Assembly: GCA_963662175.1 (NCBI GenBank)
Contig: OY759225.1
Span: 4,475,107 to 4,539,106 of the forward strand
From: Aradus depressus
Lineage: Eukaryota > Arthropoda > Insecta > Hemiptera > Aradidae
Direction: 5' to 3'
DNA: 64,000 bases
Positions 51,786 through 63,365 of this stretch are shown piece by piece. The translations under genes were made by a program, and so were the position numbers. The stretch's first letter is position 1, and the number at the start of each line of letters is the position of its first letter. Under the pieces are notes generated by a model. It did no database searches. It was given only the letters and a program-made list of their open reading frames with translations, and was not told the DNA's origin.

Positions 51786-52469
51786 TTCTAAAAATTAATT
51801 TCATGCAAATTTTTTTAACGTTAGTATTTTAATAAATTCATGTTATTAAAGTAAAATAACATATTTAAATTAAATAAATTTTATGTATAAAATATTGTAC
51901 ATATATTCAACCATGAAAACCATTGAACCATGGTTTCGTGATATGGATTATCTCGCTTGAATAATCGAAATGTTAAATACTTAAATCACTGTTCTTTTAT
52001 TTAATTTATGAATACAGATGAATATAATATGTATGTTGTATTTATGATAAATTGAAATTTTATTATTTTTATACAATTTAGTGTACTTTCTTTAAAAAAA
52101 AAATCAGTTTAAATTGGGGGGGGGGGGGGGGGGGGGGGGGCATGAAAAAAATGACGTCACGTTTAGGGAGGGTTTAATTAAATGTGACCAATTGTGACAA
52201 GGGGGAGGGAGGGAGTTAAAAACACCTCAAAATTGTGTGACGTAGTTTGTGAACGGCCCCTAACGACTACAAGTCCATCTGTCTCCTAGTTTTGAGTAGA
52301 ACTTTTATTTGAAATCAGTGACGAGGCGTTTGCTAAAAGTTCTAGAAGAGTACTACAAGAATCAAAAGTAACAAGTACATTCTCAATTGGTGAAAAAAAT
52401 ATATTATTATATTTATTATTATATAATAAAAAAAAATACTTCTTGTATTGTGATGTTAAGCTGTCGGTC

Positions 52470-53160
52470 AATCACAGGTAATGTACATCTCCAGAACGAA
52501 TTAATTTCAATTTTCGATCACTCTCTCTAAAACCACTGTTTGCCCTAATAATCCACCGTTGACTTATATAATGGCTTCTGTTTCCGCATACTAAATATTA
52601 TTGATTTATTAATTATTACATCGATAATTATTAGAGTTTTTTTTTTATCTTAAGCCTCTCTTCTAATCTCCTGGAAACACAAAAATATCCGTTCACGATT
52701 TAAAATTATAATCTCTGTTTTTGAAGGTTTAATTATTTATTTTCTATTCATTTCTGTTACTTTGTATTATTTTTTTTTATTTTTCTTTAAGAGTTTTTTA
52801 AAATTTCCTTTTCAGCAGTAGCATTGTTTTCAATTTAACTGATTATTTTTGATTTGTATTTAGTGTATAAAGGTAATGGTTAAGGAGCCTTATTGTACCT
52901 CTGTAAATGCCACTATTATAATACACCTCTTCTTCTTCTAATCCTTCCCTTCGGCCTATTTGGCCCAATATCAATAAGGGTCGTCCTTAGAGGGTTCTAG
53001 ATCCATATATGTAAAAAATTTCGTGTCGATACTGTCGTATAACTCGCCCTAGTTAGTTCTTGTTTTTATAACTATTTGTTTGGCCCAGCTTATTTCGGAA
53101 ACTATCTGAATTCAATAAGAATTGATTATCTATAATTCATTGTCCCGTCTAGCAAACAAC
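52470..53160 (-). repeat. PER copy, degenerate
   Basis: cgaattaatttcaattttcg at 52497, cattattagagtttt and agggttctagatccatata identify the family; termini are lost and an unrelated T-rich insert (52640-52900) lies inside. Confidence 0.5.
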
Positions 53161-53214
53161 TTGTGTTCAAGTTAGATAGTTTGACAAAGCCCACATTCAT
53201 GACAATCTTATGTT

Positions 53215-53585
53215 CTAGATAAATCGGCCCTCCACAGTGGGAAACAGAGTAATCTCCTAAGGACAAAGTCCAAGGTCTGTTGTATGAAACCAGAGAAGGT
53301 CATGTAACGATGAATCACCAAAATCTTAACTATAAGAACCCTCACGAAATAAGACTCGGAGTTAGTCGGCATGGTGTGTTCAGTAGGTACGGACAGTTTA
53401 ATGAGTTCAGTGAGTTCAGTCAGTTCACTCGGTAGTGTGAGTTTAGTTTCCGTCTGGTCTTCTCATCCTTTTTGAGAGATATTGTCTTTGATCAATAAAA
53501 CTGTTGGGAATTTATATCATCTGTTCATTCTCGACTCCCAAAGGTTCGGAAGCACCTTCGTAGCTTGCCCTGGTGTCAGAAACTC
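53215..53585 (+). mobile_element. Possible solo LTR fragment
   Basis: A GC-normal block unlike its surroundings, with tgttgtatgaaacc, an AATAAAA signal at about 53495, and an end ttcgtagcttgccctggtgt resembling an LTR end plus primer-binding start. No internal retroelement genes follow. The assignment is tentative. Confidence 0.35.
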
Positions 53586-53589
53586 TGCT

Positions 53590-54020
53590 GTGTGGATACC
53601 AGAAACACAATTTCTGTTACGACAATACATTTATTCTATAGGGAGTAATTGTGTTCACATACACAAACACAGACATTTTGTTTTTCATTTTTGGAATCAA
53701 GGGGTCGGAACATGAAATTTCATTGAAATCTCAACTTCGAATTTCTGACAGATTACATAACTTACCCTATACTTTGTATAGCTCTGGGGAAGTAAAACTT
53801 AAAATTGTATTCATTGAGATTTGAGACCAGTTTACTAATTATCGATATACTCGATACTTCTTTGGTCTCCAACATTTATTTATTTTTTATTATTTATTAT
53901 TACAGTTATACGAAGTATAGGGGAAGTTATGTAATCTTCCAGAAATTCGATGCGGTGTTTTTAACGGAATTACAAGTTTTCCAATGTCCTGATTCCAAAT
54001 TTATTTATATAGACTTTTTT
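53590..54020. repeat. Two PER fragments
   Basis: The first (to 53795) ends cctatactttgtatagctct in minus orientation; the second (53905-54010) starts agttatacgaagtatagggg in plus orientation. Confidence 0.6.
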
Positions 54021-54635
54021 ATTTATTCATTTATAATTGAATAATATATATACATGTATTTATTTTATTTTTATTTGTTATGTATTGTTATAGTTACATT
54101 GTTTTCTTTTTCTTTTCTATATCTCGCGCATTGGGGCCTGATGGAAATCATTGGAATAAAGACACTGCCGAAGAGTTTTTTGAAAAATAGTTATCTTAAT
54201 TTTTATTAAATTGAAAAATGTGTCTACTTATTATAAATGTATTAATTTTTTTTTATATTCATATATTTTTAAGTATTTATTTATTGTTGTTTTTATTAAT
54301 TTAATTTAACTTTTTTTAATAGTTTTGTTATTACTACTAATCATAGGTGTATTAGACTCAAGTAGTTATAAATCTAATTTATAAGCTATCTTAATGTATA
54401 AATTCTTTTGACGTATCCTATTACCATGTTGTTGTATTGGTCTAACGGAAATAAATTATTATTATTATTATTCTACAAAAAAAGTAGCCACCTTTCCCTG
54501 TGCCTTTTTGGAGGTGACGTAACATGCCGACTACAGCCGAACATAAATTACAATTATATTATATTTGAAAATTAAAAAAAAATATACATATATATATAAT
54601 ACAAAATTTGTATTATATATATATATATATATATT

Positions 54636-54724
54636 AAAAATAAACTAAGGGCCTCGGTCGGGTTACGAACCCACGTTCTTGAGCTCAGAAGTCAAACACG
54701 CATACCAGTGAGCTACCGGCGCCC
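54636..54724 (-). repeat. SINE-1 tRNA-like head fragment
   Basis: Only the head and first body bases remain: aaactaagggcctcggtcgg to gagctaccggcgcccc. Confidence 0.8.
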
Positions 54725-54954
54725 CTATATCGAAGAAGAGGAAATGATGGTTCAAAGTATCCTGGAGAAAAGGTTTGTTTCACTGAATTTTTTTTACATC
54801 TAGATATTTAAAATTTAAAACTACAAAATAAGAAAAAAAAGTGATACTTCCTGAGAAACGAGCGGAAAAAGGATCATTTAATTTCTTAAAAGACATATTA
54901 TGGCAAATCTTGAATTTAAAAATTTCAATTTTTTTTTTTCAATGAACTTTACTG

Positions 54955-55720
54955 AAAAAAGATTAGGAACCCCTGGTGTATTCTAATAACAAGAAATGAA
55001 AGAGGTTAAGAAGCCCTGCACCGAAAAGCACTGAAATTCACATATTTTATATATTATGATTCTAATTATAAAAAAATTATAATTTATAAAGACAACTCCA
55101 TCAGAGACAAACATTACAGTCAAGACAAGCATATAGAAAGCTTCAGTTCCCAGTCAAACGTTATTCGGATTCAAATTACACTTTCTTAAAGTTTGGAATC
55201 CAACGAATATGGCCAACCGGCGAAGTATGAAAGTTTAGTGAACGCATCGTCGTGCGTGTCACAACAAAAAAGTGCGGAAATTTTAAAATCTCTCCCAAAA
55301 ACTCCCCACGGCGGTGCAATGTTTACCTAAAATAAAAGACTATTAAGAATGTATTCAATGAAAGAAATAAAAAGGGAAAATAATTGTTTTTTTTTTTGAA
55401 ATAGTAAAAAAATAAAATTTCAGCTGAAAAAGTGTTGGACCGATTTGCTGAAAAAAATAAAATAAAATGAAGGCTTATTTAATTGAGGATACTTACTTAC
55501 TACTGCTTATTGTATAAGACTGCATGACTCTAGACTGATGAAAAATTTAATTGTTGTAAATTTGTATTGAGTTTTAAAGATTTAAATAAAAAAAATCCAA
55601 AATTGTTTTTTAAAATCCATTCTTCTGAAAAAAGGTTAGAAACCCCTGATGTATTCTAATAACAAGGAATGAAAGAGGTTAAGAAGTACTGAAATTGACA
55701 TATTTTATATATTATAAGAA
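54955..55720. repeat. Direct repeats of about 95 bp and an unclassified block
   Basis: tgtattctaataacaag and aatgaaagaggttaagaag recur at 54978 and 55641. Between them, 55195-55330 is a GC-richer block with gaacgcatcgtcgtgcgtgt that reads without stops on the minus strand for about 45 codons; no domain is recognised and no WSC motif is present. Confidence 0.5.
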
Positions 55721-55975
55721 TACATATATATAATTTTTTTTTCAATTACAATAAATACATATACACCAAAGTGAAGTCACATGTTCTAAAATGTCCATGA
55801 GTACCTACCTAAAAAAAAAAAAAAAGAAAAAAAATAGAAAATAAAATATATAAATTTATGGACGTATGAAAGTTGAAGTCGGCCGACATAATTTAAAAAC
55901 AAAAGTAGGTGAATCACCCCCCCCCCCCCCCCCCCCCCCTCCCCTCCTCCCCCCACCTTAGTTGGATAAACATAT

Positions 55976-56085
55976 AGGATAAAAATTTAGGACTTCTACA
56001 GTAGAGTCGGGCTATTCTCAAGGAAAGAGCGCTCTGGTAGTAGGCGACATGATGTAGTTAAAGCCTGGGCATGAATCATAATAAC
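55976..56085 (+). repeat. SINE-1 3' fragment
   Basis: Plus-strand tail with ggacttctacagtagagtcg and gagcgctctggtagtaggcg, just after a poly-C run; it lies 40 bases beyond the WSC-B 3' end. Confidence 0.75.
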
Positions 56086-56124
56086 TCAATTATATATATA
56101 TATTACCTGAAAATGAATATAAAT

Positions 56125-56269
56125 TTAACGGCCAGTTGTATAAACTAAAAGCCGCCATTGACCTCCACACTTGAGCGACTTGTCACCTGGGCACGTCTTA
56201 GAAGAACACTCCACATCGTTCGTTTTTTCCCTGTTCATTCGAAGTTCGTTTCCACAGAAACATTCATAT
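56125..56269 (-). CDS. WSC-B terminal exon: second half of the last WSC domain, stop
   Basis: The acceptor is caatttcag. It encodes YECFCGNELRMN, CSSKTCPGDKSLKCGGQW and LLVYTTGR, then TAA at 56127-56125. A splice donor CAG|GTAATA lies exactly 18 bases after the stop. Confidence 0.9.
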
Positions 56270-59200
56270 CTGAAATTGAAAATCACAAATTAAGTAAGGG
56301 GGGCTTAGAAAATGTTACATCTCACAGGGGCTTAGAAAATGTTACATCTCACAATAAGGCTATAACAAATAAAGGGAAGTAATATAATTGAAATTATTTC
56401 AAAAATAAAAAGCACTGAGCTTAATCTTGAGTTGGTAGATAGGTCCTAAGTTAAAAATGAAAAGCACTGATCTTAATCTTGAGTTGGTAGATAGGTCCTA
56501 AGTTAAAAGTGAAAAGCACTGATCTTAATCTTGAGTTGGTAGATAGGTCCTAAGTTAAAAATGAAAAGCACAGCTTAATCTTGAGTTGGTAGATAGGTCC
56601 TAAGTTAAAAATGAAAAGCACTGAGCTTAATCTTGAGTTGGTAGATAGGTCCTAAGTTAAAAATGAAAAGCACTGAGCTTAATCTTGAGTTGATAGATAG
56701 GTCCTAAGTTAAAAATGAAAAGCACTGAGCTTAATCTTGAGTTGATAGATAGGTCCCAAGTTAAAAATGAAAAGCACTGAGCTTAATCTTGAGTTGATAG
56801 ATAGGTCCTAAGTTAAAAGGTCAGGAAACGGCGCTTTATTCCAATCAATTAAGTTTTCGCTCTCCCTTCAAAACGAAAGGACAGTTTGGGCTATTTATCG
56901 ATAGTTGACTTACATAAGACCTTCTGAATCCTCATACTACTTTTTGTGTCGATACCTTCAATTGAGGAGGTATATGTAAAAAGGGCGTATAGGCCTATGC
57001 GCCCTTTTTAGAGAGATTGCGTTTTTGGATTCCCCATGTATCGATTCATAGGTATACCTAGCTTGGTTTCGATATCTTTATCTTTGACCGAATGGCGGGA
57101 CAAAAACATAACCGGTGTCAAGGCTTATAGGGGAGGGGGGGGGGGGGGGGGGGGGGGAGAGAGAGAGGTTGTGCGTTTTGGTTGCTAGTTTTCGTGTGTT
57201 TTAATAGAAAGTTTGAGCGAAATGAGTGAAATAGACGAGAGCAGTAGTGGAAGTGACGAGGATTTACCAGGAAAACGCATGATCCTATGAGAAAGTGGTC
57301 TGAAGGGTTCACAGCTGTGGGGGTAAAAAAACCAAAAGCAAGTAATCAGACATTGATGATCCAGTCCTATGCACGACCATCAGGGAGCCACACCAATCAA
57401 GGAGCTCTGTTCACTGCCCCTTCTTACTGTGGTATTATTGCACCATTTGCTTTTTTCAAGAAAAGCAATCTCCCCTTCTTTAAATTAATATAAGATTTTT
57501 GTGTCAAGCCCCCCCCCCCCCCCCCCCACCCCCCTAATGCTCTGTTCCCTACAGTTCATTTCTCGGAAAATTTATAGGTGTCTTTTTTAAGAAGTTTTGC
57601 ATTAACATAAAAACTTCCGTGTCAATATATTCATTACAACGGCAGTTGAGTTTTTATGTTAAGCCCCTCTATTACTCCCCTGCCATTTGACAGATTTTGT
57701 TGAAAATTTATAAGTGTTGTTTTAGTGGTGTTCTGGATACAATATGTATTGTATATACAATTATATACATATAAAATTTCGTGTAGATATATTCATTCTA
57801 TCGGGAGTTATCGTGTTCACAGACAGACACGCTCAAGGATTTAATTTTCCGAACTATAAGAAGGTATAAGGGAATTTGTGGAATCGGTCAGAAATTCGAT
57901 GTTGAATTTCCTGATTCCAAAAATGAAAAAAAGTCTGTCTGTGCATCTTTATGCCTGTGAACGCAATAATTCCCGATATAATTATTGTATCGATACAATT
58001 TTATACGTGTATCCATAAGCCCATAAGAACTGCACCTATAGATTTTCAGTCAAATCAGCCAAAGGGAGGGGGGGGGGAGGCTTAGTACAAACACGCTAAT
58101 AAGGGTCGATGTAATGCATATATCAAACATTTCAGGAGGAATCGGCCGAAGGAAAGAGGGAGATCAAAGGGAGTTCAACTCAAAAGGGGAGATGAAAGGG
58201 GGCTCAACTAAAAAGGGGAGATCAAAGGGAGTTCAACTAAAAAAAGGAGATGAAAGGGGGCTCAACTAAAAAGGGGAGATCAAAGGGAGTTCAACTAAAA
58301 AAAGGAGATCAAAGGGGGCTCAACTAAAAAGGGGAGATCAAAGGGAGTTCAACTAAAAAGGGGAGATCAAAGGGAGTTCAACTAAAAAGGGGGGGGGGGG
58401 GGGGGGATCAAAGGGAGTTCAACTAAAAAGGGGGGATCAAACTAGTTTTGAAGGTAGAGGGTAAAGTTAAATGATTAATTCGTTCTGACGAAGTGCATTG
58501 CTAAGTGCATTGCTAAGTGCATTGCCAGTCATTCACCAACGACTATTTTTTTTTTATTATCTCAAAGTTCAGACTTTTACTTTCTTTAGTTGTGATACAA
58601 GAGGTTTTACAGATGGAAAGAATGTTGAAAATAAATTGTTCAAAAATAAAATTGATTAAGAAACGTCGCAAAGGAAGTTTTTTTAAAACGACAATATTGA
58701 AGGTATTATAATTGGGAGCCCCATAGTAACATTCCGTGCAGTTTAGTCTAAAGTTTGCTGAGCTCGTCCACTTGTAACACAGGTAGTATAACACAGGTAG
58801 TATAACGTAGGCAGTATAATACAGGTACATAGTAGGTACAACGTATGATTGGGAAATACCTTAGAATTACTTACCCGAATTGAACACCGGCATAAGAATA
58901 TTCCCATTTATGGCAGTGATCTATGCAAGCTGCTGGAGAATTGGAGCCGGTCTTTTTGGCATATTTATGCGGAAGAGTTCGTGAGTTTGCGTCATCGGAG
59001 AAGCATCCGACGAACACACGCGCAGCCCTACCTGAAACACACGTGCATGTTACACTTTGTAAGGGGAAAGCCGCAAATTTCTTCAGTTCTTTCGAACTCG
59101 CAATCCTGAGCGCATTAGACACCATATGTAAAAGTAAAATAAAGATTCTGGATGGATTTAACAAACATTGCTGAGAAAGAAATATAGAAAATAGATGGGC

Positions 59201-62178
59201 TTTGTGGTAACGTTTCCAAATATTTTCTGAAAAACACATTAGGAAACCAATGTCGGTAGATAGACAGCAACCAGAAGCGCCGTCACAATGTCACAACGCC
59301 CCAAAGAATCTAGAATAAATGTCCGTAGGAAATATTTCAAGGAAATGTTTAATTGTATCCCATTGCAACGAATTATACATTTTTTTAAATTACTGGTAGG
59401 TGTTCTTCTGAGCTCAAGATCGTGGGTTCGAAACCTGGCCAAGACCATTAAGTCTTTTATCTAGAAAGTTAAAAAACCTTGAGCGCGCTGTAACTTGCGC
59501 CTTGAGGCACGTTAAGCGATGCTTCCGAGCCTTCGGGATGTCAGGTATTCGTTAAATATCTCTAATTAACTATAATTTAAACACTTTGAGGTTTTTTTAA
59601 AAAAACTTTATTTTTTAATGATAATCTAATAAACTTATATGGACAAAGGCGTGATCCCCGATCGTAGTCTGACGTCCTCAGCAAGATGGTGTGACTAGGG
59701 AGGGATCTATCGATAAGTAAATACAATGAAAATACCGATACTTTATACCAAGTAGGTATCGAATAGATATTACTTGTATTGATTCAAAGTACTCGTTTCA
59801 TATTTCAACAATTAAAAAAAATACATTTTTCAATTCATCAAAATCGTTCACCGTTTAACTTCTTACAATTTTCTTTTATTTGTTGTTGCAATAAGAACTG
59901 AACTCAAATTACGGTCAACGGACAAATGATATATATCGATGGTGATAACCTCAAGTGTGATGTGATCACGCAGTCTGCATGATGCGTCCTTATTTCTTAC
60001 CTTATTTACATTAAATGGTTTATCGTTTAAAAAGGTATAAGTTGGTTTGATTTTGAAGAGAACCGTGAACGTGATTACGATTTCAGCAATTTATTTTATT
60101 TTTATATTCCATTTACAAATTATAATGCCTCGTCCTACGGCGAAAGTGTGGATTTATTACACTAAGAACGTTTCGATCTCAGCGAATTGCAAAAAGTGTT
60201 TTAAAAAAGTGAAATATTGTAGAAACACGAATAGTCTCCAGTGTGATGCCCAAAAATATGGACATACATTGTTTGAAATAAATTAGGAATGAAAACCGGT
60301 GGCCTGAACAACAGGAAGTCCAAGAAGAACTACAACAATACGGAGAAACCAAGGTGGGGAACTGAGCCACCAATAGGCACCCAGATCAGTCCCGGAGGGC
60401 GGGAAAAGTTGCTGTGAGCGGACCCCAATATGCATCGATATTCTTCAACTGTTGCCACCTGAGAGGTAGGAACAGGCCCTACTTCGTCAGAGACCGCCGC
60501 CGAGGGAGGACCTGCCCCAACTCATCCGTTGCCTCCAGAGAGGGAGGATCACACTACTTCATCAACTGTCCTGAGCAACCATTCAACATCAGATCAACAG
60601 AGGGAAATCCATTGGAGCTCTTCTGGACCATTAAGACAACAGCAGAGGCTGATCAGCGCAGAACTCCAGGACCCAATAGCCATCACATCCAGCATTAAAT
60701 CAAGAAGGTACCGTGAATTTTAAACCATTATAAAGACAAAGCCAGAGAGTATTTTGAGAAAATACATTTTCAATTTTAAAGACTTGTTTGATAAGGATTC
60801 TGAGCAATTGTTTTTAAGTTTTCCATACATGTTTTTCATTAAGAATATATATAATCAAACCAGAATGGCCTAATTTTTATTTCATGTATTTTGCACCTCA
60901 TGTCATTTTGACTTTTCACAACTGCTAGTCTTGGCGGACCCACGACCAAAGGAAGGTAACAAAGAATTAGAATCATTTTATCAACAACATTTTATTATTT
61001 AACAAAAACAAAGATAAGCAGCATTTATTAAAATTACACCAGTAGTTTTATATACTTAGTAAAAATAAATTATATCTTTTTTTTTATAAGGCTTTTTATT
61101 ATTTTCAGTTTGTTTTTAATAATATATTTTTATCGTATTCGATTTGATTTATTTGTTTCTTATGCCCACTACAATATCTCATTTATATCTTTCAAATTTT
61201 ATTGTGTTTTTTATTATTATTATATAGGTATATATATTATACATGGTTTAAAATTAATTATAACGAAGTACTCGATTCAATCGAGTAGGTATCGATACTT
61301 TTTATTCGACATTTGAGTAGTATTGAACGTTTTATTCGATACTACTCTTGAGTAAAAATATCAATACTTAGTGGAATCGATTGAACCTTAGGTGTGTCAA
61401 TAGAATGACTAATTGGTAAACAGATCTAGTAAAGTCTAGGAGTAAACAAAGATATGAGATTCTTCTTCATTCAGCGGAACTATAATAACTACCGATGTAT
61501 TGAAAGTATTGACACGAAATTGTATATGTGTGACCTGAACTCCGGGGGGAGTTAGCCTGGATAAGGAAGGAGTTGTGGTAGGTTGTTGTCCTGTGGGAAG
61601 GGAGGTAAATATCAGAGGGACGGGATCTGGTGAGGGAGAGAGTTCCAGAGGGAGTTAGCCTGGATAAGGAAGGAGTGTTGGTAGGTTGTTGTAATATGGG
61701 AAGGGAGGTAATGATCAGCGGGACGGGATCTGGAGAGGGAGAGAGTTCCAGAGGGAGTTAGCCTGGATAAGGAAGGAGTTGTGGTTAGTTGTTGTCCTGT
61801 GGGAAGGGAGGTAAAGATCAGAGGGATGGTATCTAGTGATCGCTGGTCCCGAGCCTATACGATGTCAGGTATTTGGGACTTCGTGGGTAACTAAACTCAC
61901 ACACACACAACAATTATTTTCTTAATTTTTGGAACCAGGAGGTGGGAATAAATGAAATTTAATTGAAAAATCACCTATTACATGACTTCCCCTATACCAC
62001 GTTACACTGGGGAAGTATTAACAGGTGCGGACTACGGTACTACTTACTGGGGAGTTTGTAGACACTGTTCCTGTAGCGGCCACCACAGATGTGCCTCGAG
62101 TCTCCGGCACAACTCATGTCACACTCGCCTTCCGCAGTCAGATCTCCTCTAATGGCGTTACCGCAGAAACACTGGTCC
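56125..62178 (-). CDS. WSC-B: multi-WSC protein paralogous to WSC-A, 3' part (three exons)
   Basis: The exons are 62178-62048, 59031-58875 and 56269-56125 in transcription order. They have exactly the lengths of WSC-A exons 7, 8 and 9 (131, 157, 145) and the same phases. They encode the second half of one WSC domain and one complete terminal WSC domain, then a stop after VYTTGR. Cysteine order, the CFCGNE motif and stretches of nucleotide sequence (tgtttctgtggaaacgaac in the last exon) match WSC-A. The preceding half-domain exon was not found up to 64000, so the 5' part, signal peptide included, must lie beyond the right edge. A secreted product is inferred only by homology to WSC-A. The function is unknown. 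Confidence 0.88.
56405..56820 (+). repeat. 52-bp tandem array, eight copies
   Basis: agcactga recurs every 52 bases (56411, 56463, 56515 ...); the unit includes cttgagttggtagataggtc. It lies in the WSC-B last intron and adjoins a PER end at 56825. Confidence 0.92.
56825..57840 (-). repeat. PER copies, chimeric, with an insert
   Basis: ccaatcaattaagttttcgc opens it near 56846; cattacaacggcagttga and ttcattctatcgggagttat follow. An unrelated piece at 57160-57480 contains a 23-codon acidic frame (57222-57290, MSEIDESSSGSDEDLPG), probably part of another inserted element. Confidence 0.55.
57850..58545 (+). repeat. PER copy with an internal tandem of about 28 bp
   Basis: The left end cgaactataagaaggtataag and gtcagaaattcgatgttga lead to aatcggccgaaggaaagagg, then about ten units of gagatcaaagggagttcaac and aaaaagggg at 58160-58440, then attcgttctgacgaagtgc at the right end. 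Confidence 0.75.
58875..59031 (-). CDS. WSC-B exon: first half of the last WSC domain
   Basis: The acceptor is gtgtttcag and the donor is GTAAGT. It encodes RVFVGCFSDDANSRTL, later NSPAACIDHCHKWEYSYAGV. Phase 1 in, phase 2 out; 157 bases like WSC-A exon 8. Confidence 0.9.
59404..59560 (+). repeat. SINE-1, degenerate fragment
   Basis: It starts ttctgagctcaagatcgtgg with the B-box gggttcgaaacct; the body is strongly diverged and the tail is lost. Confidence 0.65.
59690..61400 (+). mobile_element. Internally deleted hAT-like transposon with a BED zinc-finger start
   Basis: Inverted sequence pairs with tatcgata and tactcgattc lie near both ends (59700-59790 and 61265-61390). The coding remnant is at 60125-60724. 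A degenerate 8-base flank match is possible but not convincing. It lies in the WSC-B intron between its two upstream exons. Confidence 0.45.
60125..60724 (+). pseudogene. BED-type zinc-finger N-terminus and linker of a hAT transposase
   Basis: From the ATG at 60125: MPRPTAKVWIYYTKNV, then SANCKKCFKKVKYCRNTNSL, a BED finger with its KVW start and Cys pair; the expected His pair is damaged and a TAG follows at about 60284. Downstream, in other frames, a Ser/Thr/Pro-rich linker (HTTSSTVLSNHSTSDQQRE) reaches a stop near 60724. The catalytic domain is absent. Confidence 0.55.
61545..61835 (-). repeat. 103-bp LINE-derived satellite, about three copies
   Basis: The same unit as 36340-38052 (ggagttagcctggataagg, gtggtaggttgttgtcctgt). 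It is flanked by PER pieces and ends in a short SINE-1 scrap (gtcccgagcctatacgatg, 61846). Confidence 0.85.
61940..62015 (-). repeat. PER end fragment
   Basis: acatgacttcccctatacca to ttacactggggaagt keeps the terminal hairpin, close to the WSC-B exon donor. Confidence 0.6.
62048..62178 (-). CDS. WSC-B exon: second half of the penultimate WSC domain
   Basis: The acceptor is ttggcacag and the donor is GTAAGT. It encodes DQCFCGNAIRGDL, CDMSCAGDSRHICGGRYRNS and VYKLP. Phase 2 in, phase 1 out; 131 bases like WSC-A exon 7. Confidence 0.9.
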
Positions 62179-62244
62179 CTGTGCCAAACACATAACGTTA
62201 ACAACCCAAACATAAATACTGATAAAGGATGGTTGGTTTCTGGA

Positions 62245-62860
62245 CCTCCCGGCTTTGTACTTCTGCAGAACGAATTGATCAATTAAGTTTTCGCTCCTCC
62301 TCCAAAAGTAGTCTACCGTTTCTGCTAATATTCAACAGTTGATTTTCATAAGGGCTCCTAAATTTTGGGTCGATAAATTCATTACATCGGCAGTTATTAG
62401 AGTTTTTGAATTTAACCCTTCCCCCCTTCCCTTCAGATGATATCACTGAAATTTGACAGGTTATGCCTTCTTTGGGTTTTGACTTTAAATAGGGAATTTC
62501 ATGTCGATTCATTACAACGGCAGTTATAGGGATTTTTGAGTTGAGATCCCTTCCGTTCTGCCGATTTCGAAAAAAAATAGTAAGGCCAATAACTGCCGAT
62601 ATAATGAATGTATCGACATGAAATTTCATATTTTAAGTCAAAACCCAATGAACGATATCGGCCCAAGGAAACGGGGGTTGAGGAATGTAGCTCAATTCAA
62701 AAATCTTAATAACTGCTATAAATATGAGGATTTAGGATGCCCTATGTTAATCAACTGTTGAATATTAGCGCAAACGGTCGACTGGTTTTGGAGGGAGAGC
62801 GAAAACTTAATTAATGAATTCGTTCTGGGGAAGTACATAGTCAGTAATTCACCGGCGACC
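62245..62860 (-). repeat. PER copies in two orientations
   Basis: ttctgcagaacgaattgatc at 62261 and gaattcgttctggggaagta at 62817 are the same end in opposite orientations; between them lie cattacatcggcagttatt and atatcgacatgaaatttcat. Confidence 0.65.
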
Positions 62861-62938
62861 ATTTGTGAACTAGAAACATTTGGAGACACAAAAAGGGTTT
62901 TACTTTTTTATTGAACACTTATATTGTCTAATTCCACA

Positions 62939-62982
62939 TAAACGTGTACCGGTTTCGGCTTACACCATCGTCAGCACCATTT
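62939..62982 (-). ncRNA. Hammerhead-like motif of a Penelope-like element
   Basis: Minus strand: GGTG, CTGACGA, a short GG/CC stem, GAAA, CCGG, TA, CACG. Core intact; flanked by gaattagacaatataag as in the 917 copy. Confidence 0.5.
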
Positions 62983-63145
62983 ATTATATTTGCAGCAGCC
63001 TAATTTTTATAAAGGGTTATCCCTTGAAAAACAAAAAGGAAAATTTCTCCAAGTAATGAGAATAATGTATAGCTAAATTCTGGAAGTGAGTTTCTAATAA
63101 CGCCAGTATGAAATGATTTTGAGATATAATATATTTGCGATAATA

Positions 63146-63365
63146 GCTCAAGATCGCGAATTCGAAACTCATATAAGGCCCTTTGGTTTTTTATTTAGGA
63201 AGTCCTTCGGACGGCCACTTAAAAGATGGTCCCGAGCTTGTACATTGTCCGGTACTCTTTAAAGACCTCTTAGTCTTTATAAATAAACGTAGGTACCTTC
63301 ACAGTAGAGTCCAACAGTGAGATTAAAGAGCGCTCTGGTAGTAGGCGATATGATCTCGTAATTAT
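63146..63365 (+). repeat. SINE-1, degenerate fragment
   Basis: From agctcaagatcgcgaattc through gatggtcccgagcttgta to gagcgctctggtagtaggcg. Confidence 0.65.

Larger units (their letters stand above)
47361..56124. other. Intergenic region between WSC-A and WSC-B
   Basis: It contains the WSC-A promoter, the long inverted repeat, the Penelope-like insertion, LINE fragments, PER fragments and a possible solo LTR as listed. No other gene is recognised. Confidence 0.7.

Noticed and set aside
55195..55330. Possible further WSC half-exon of WSC-B
   Set aside because: It reads open on the minus strand but has no cysteine pattern, and WSC-B already ends at 56125.
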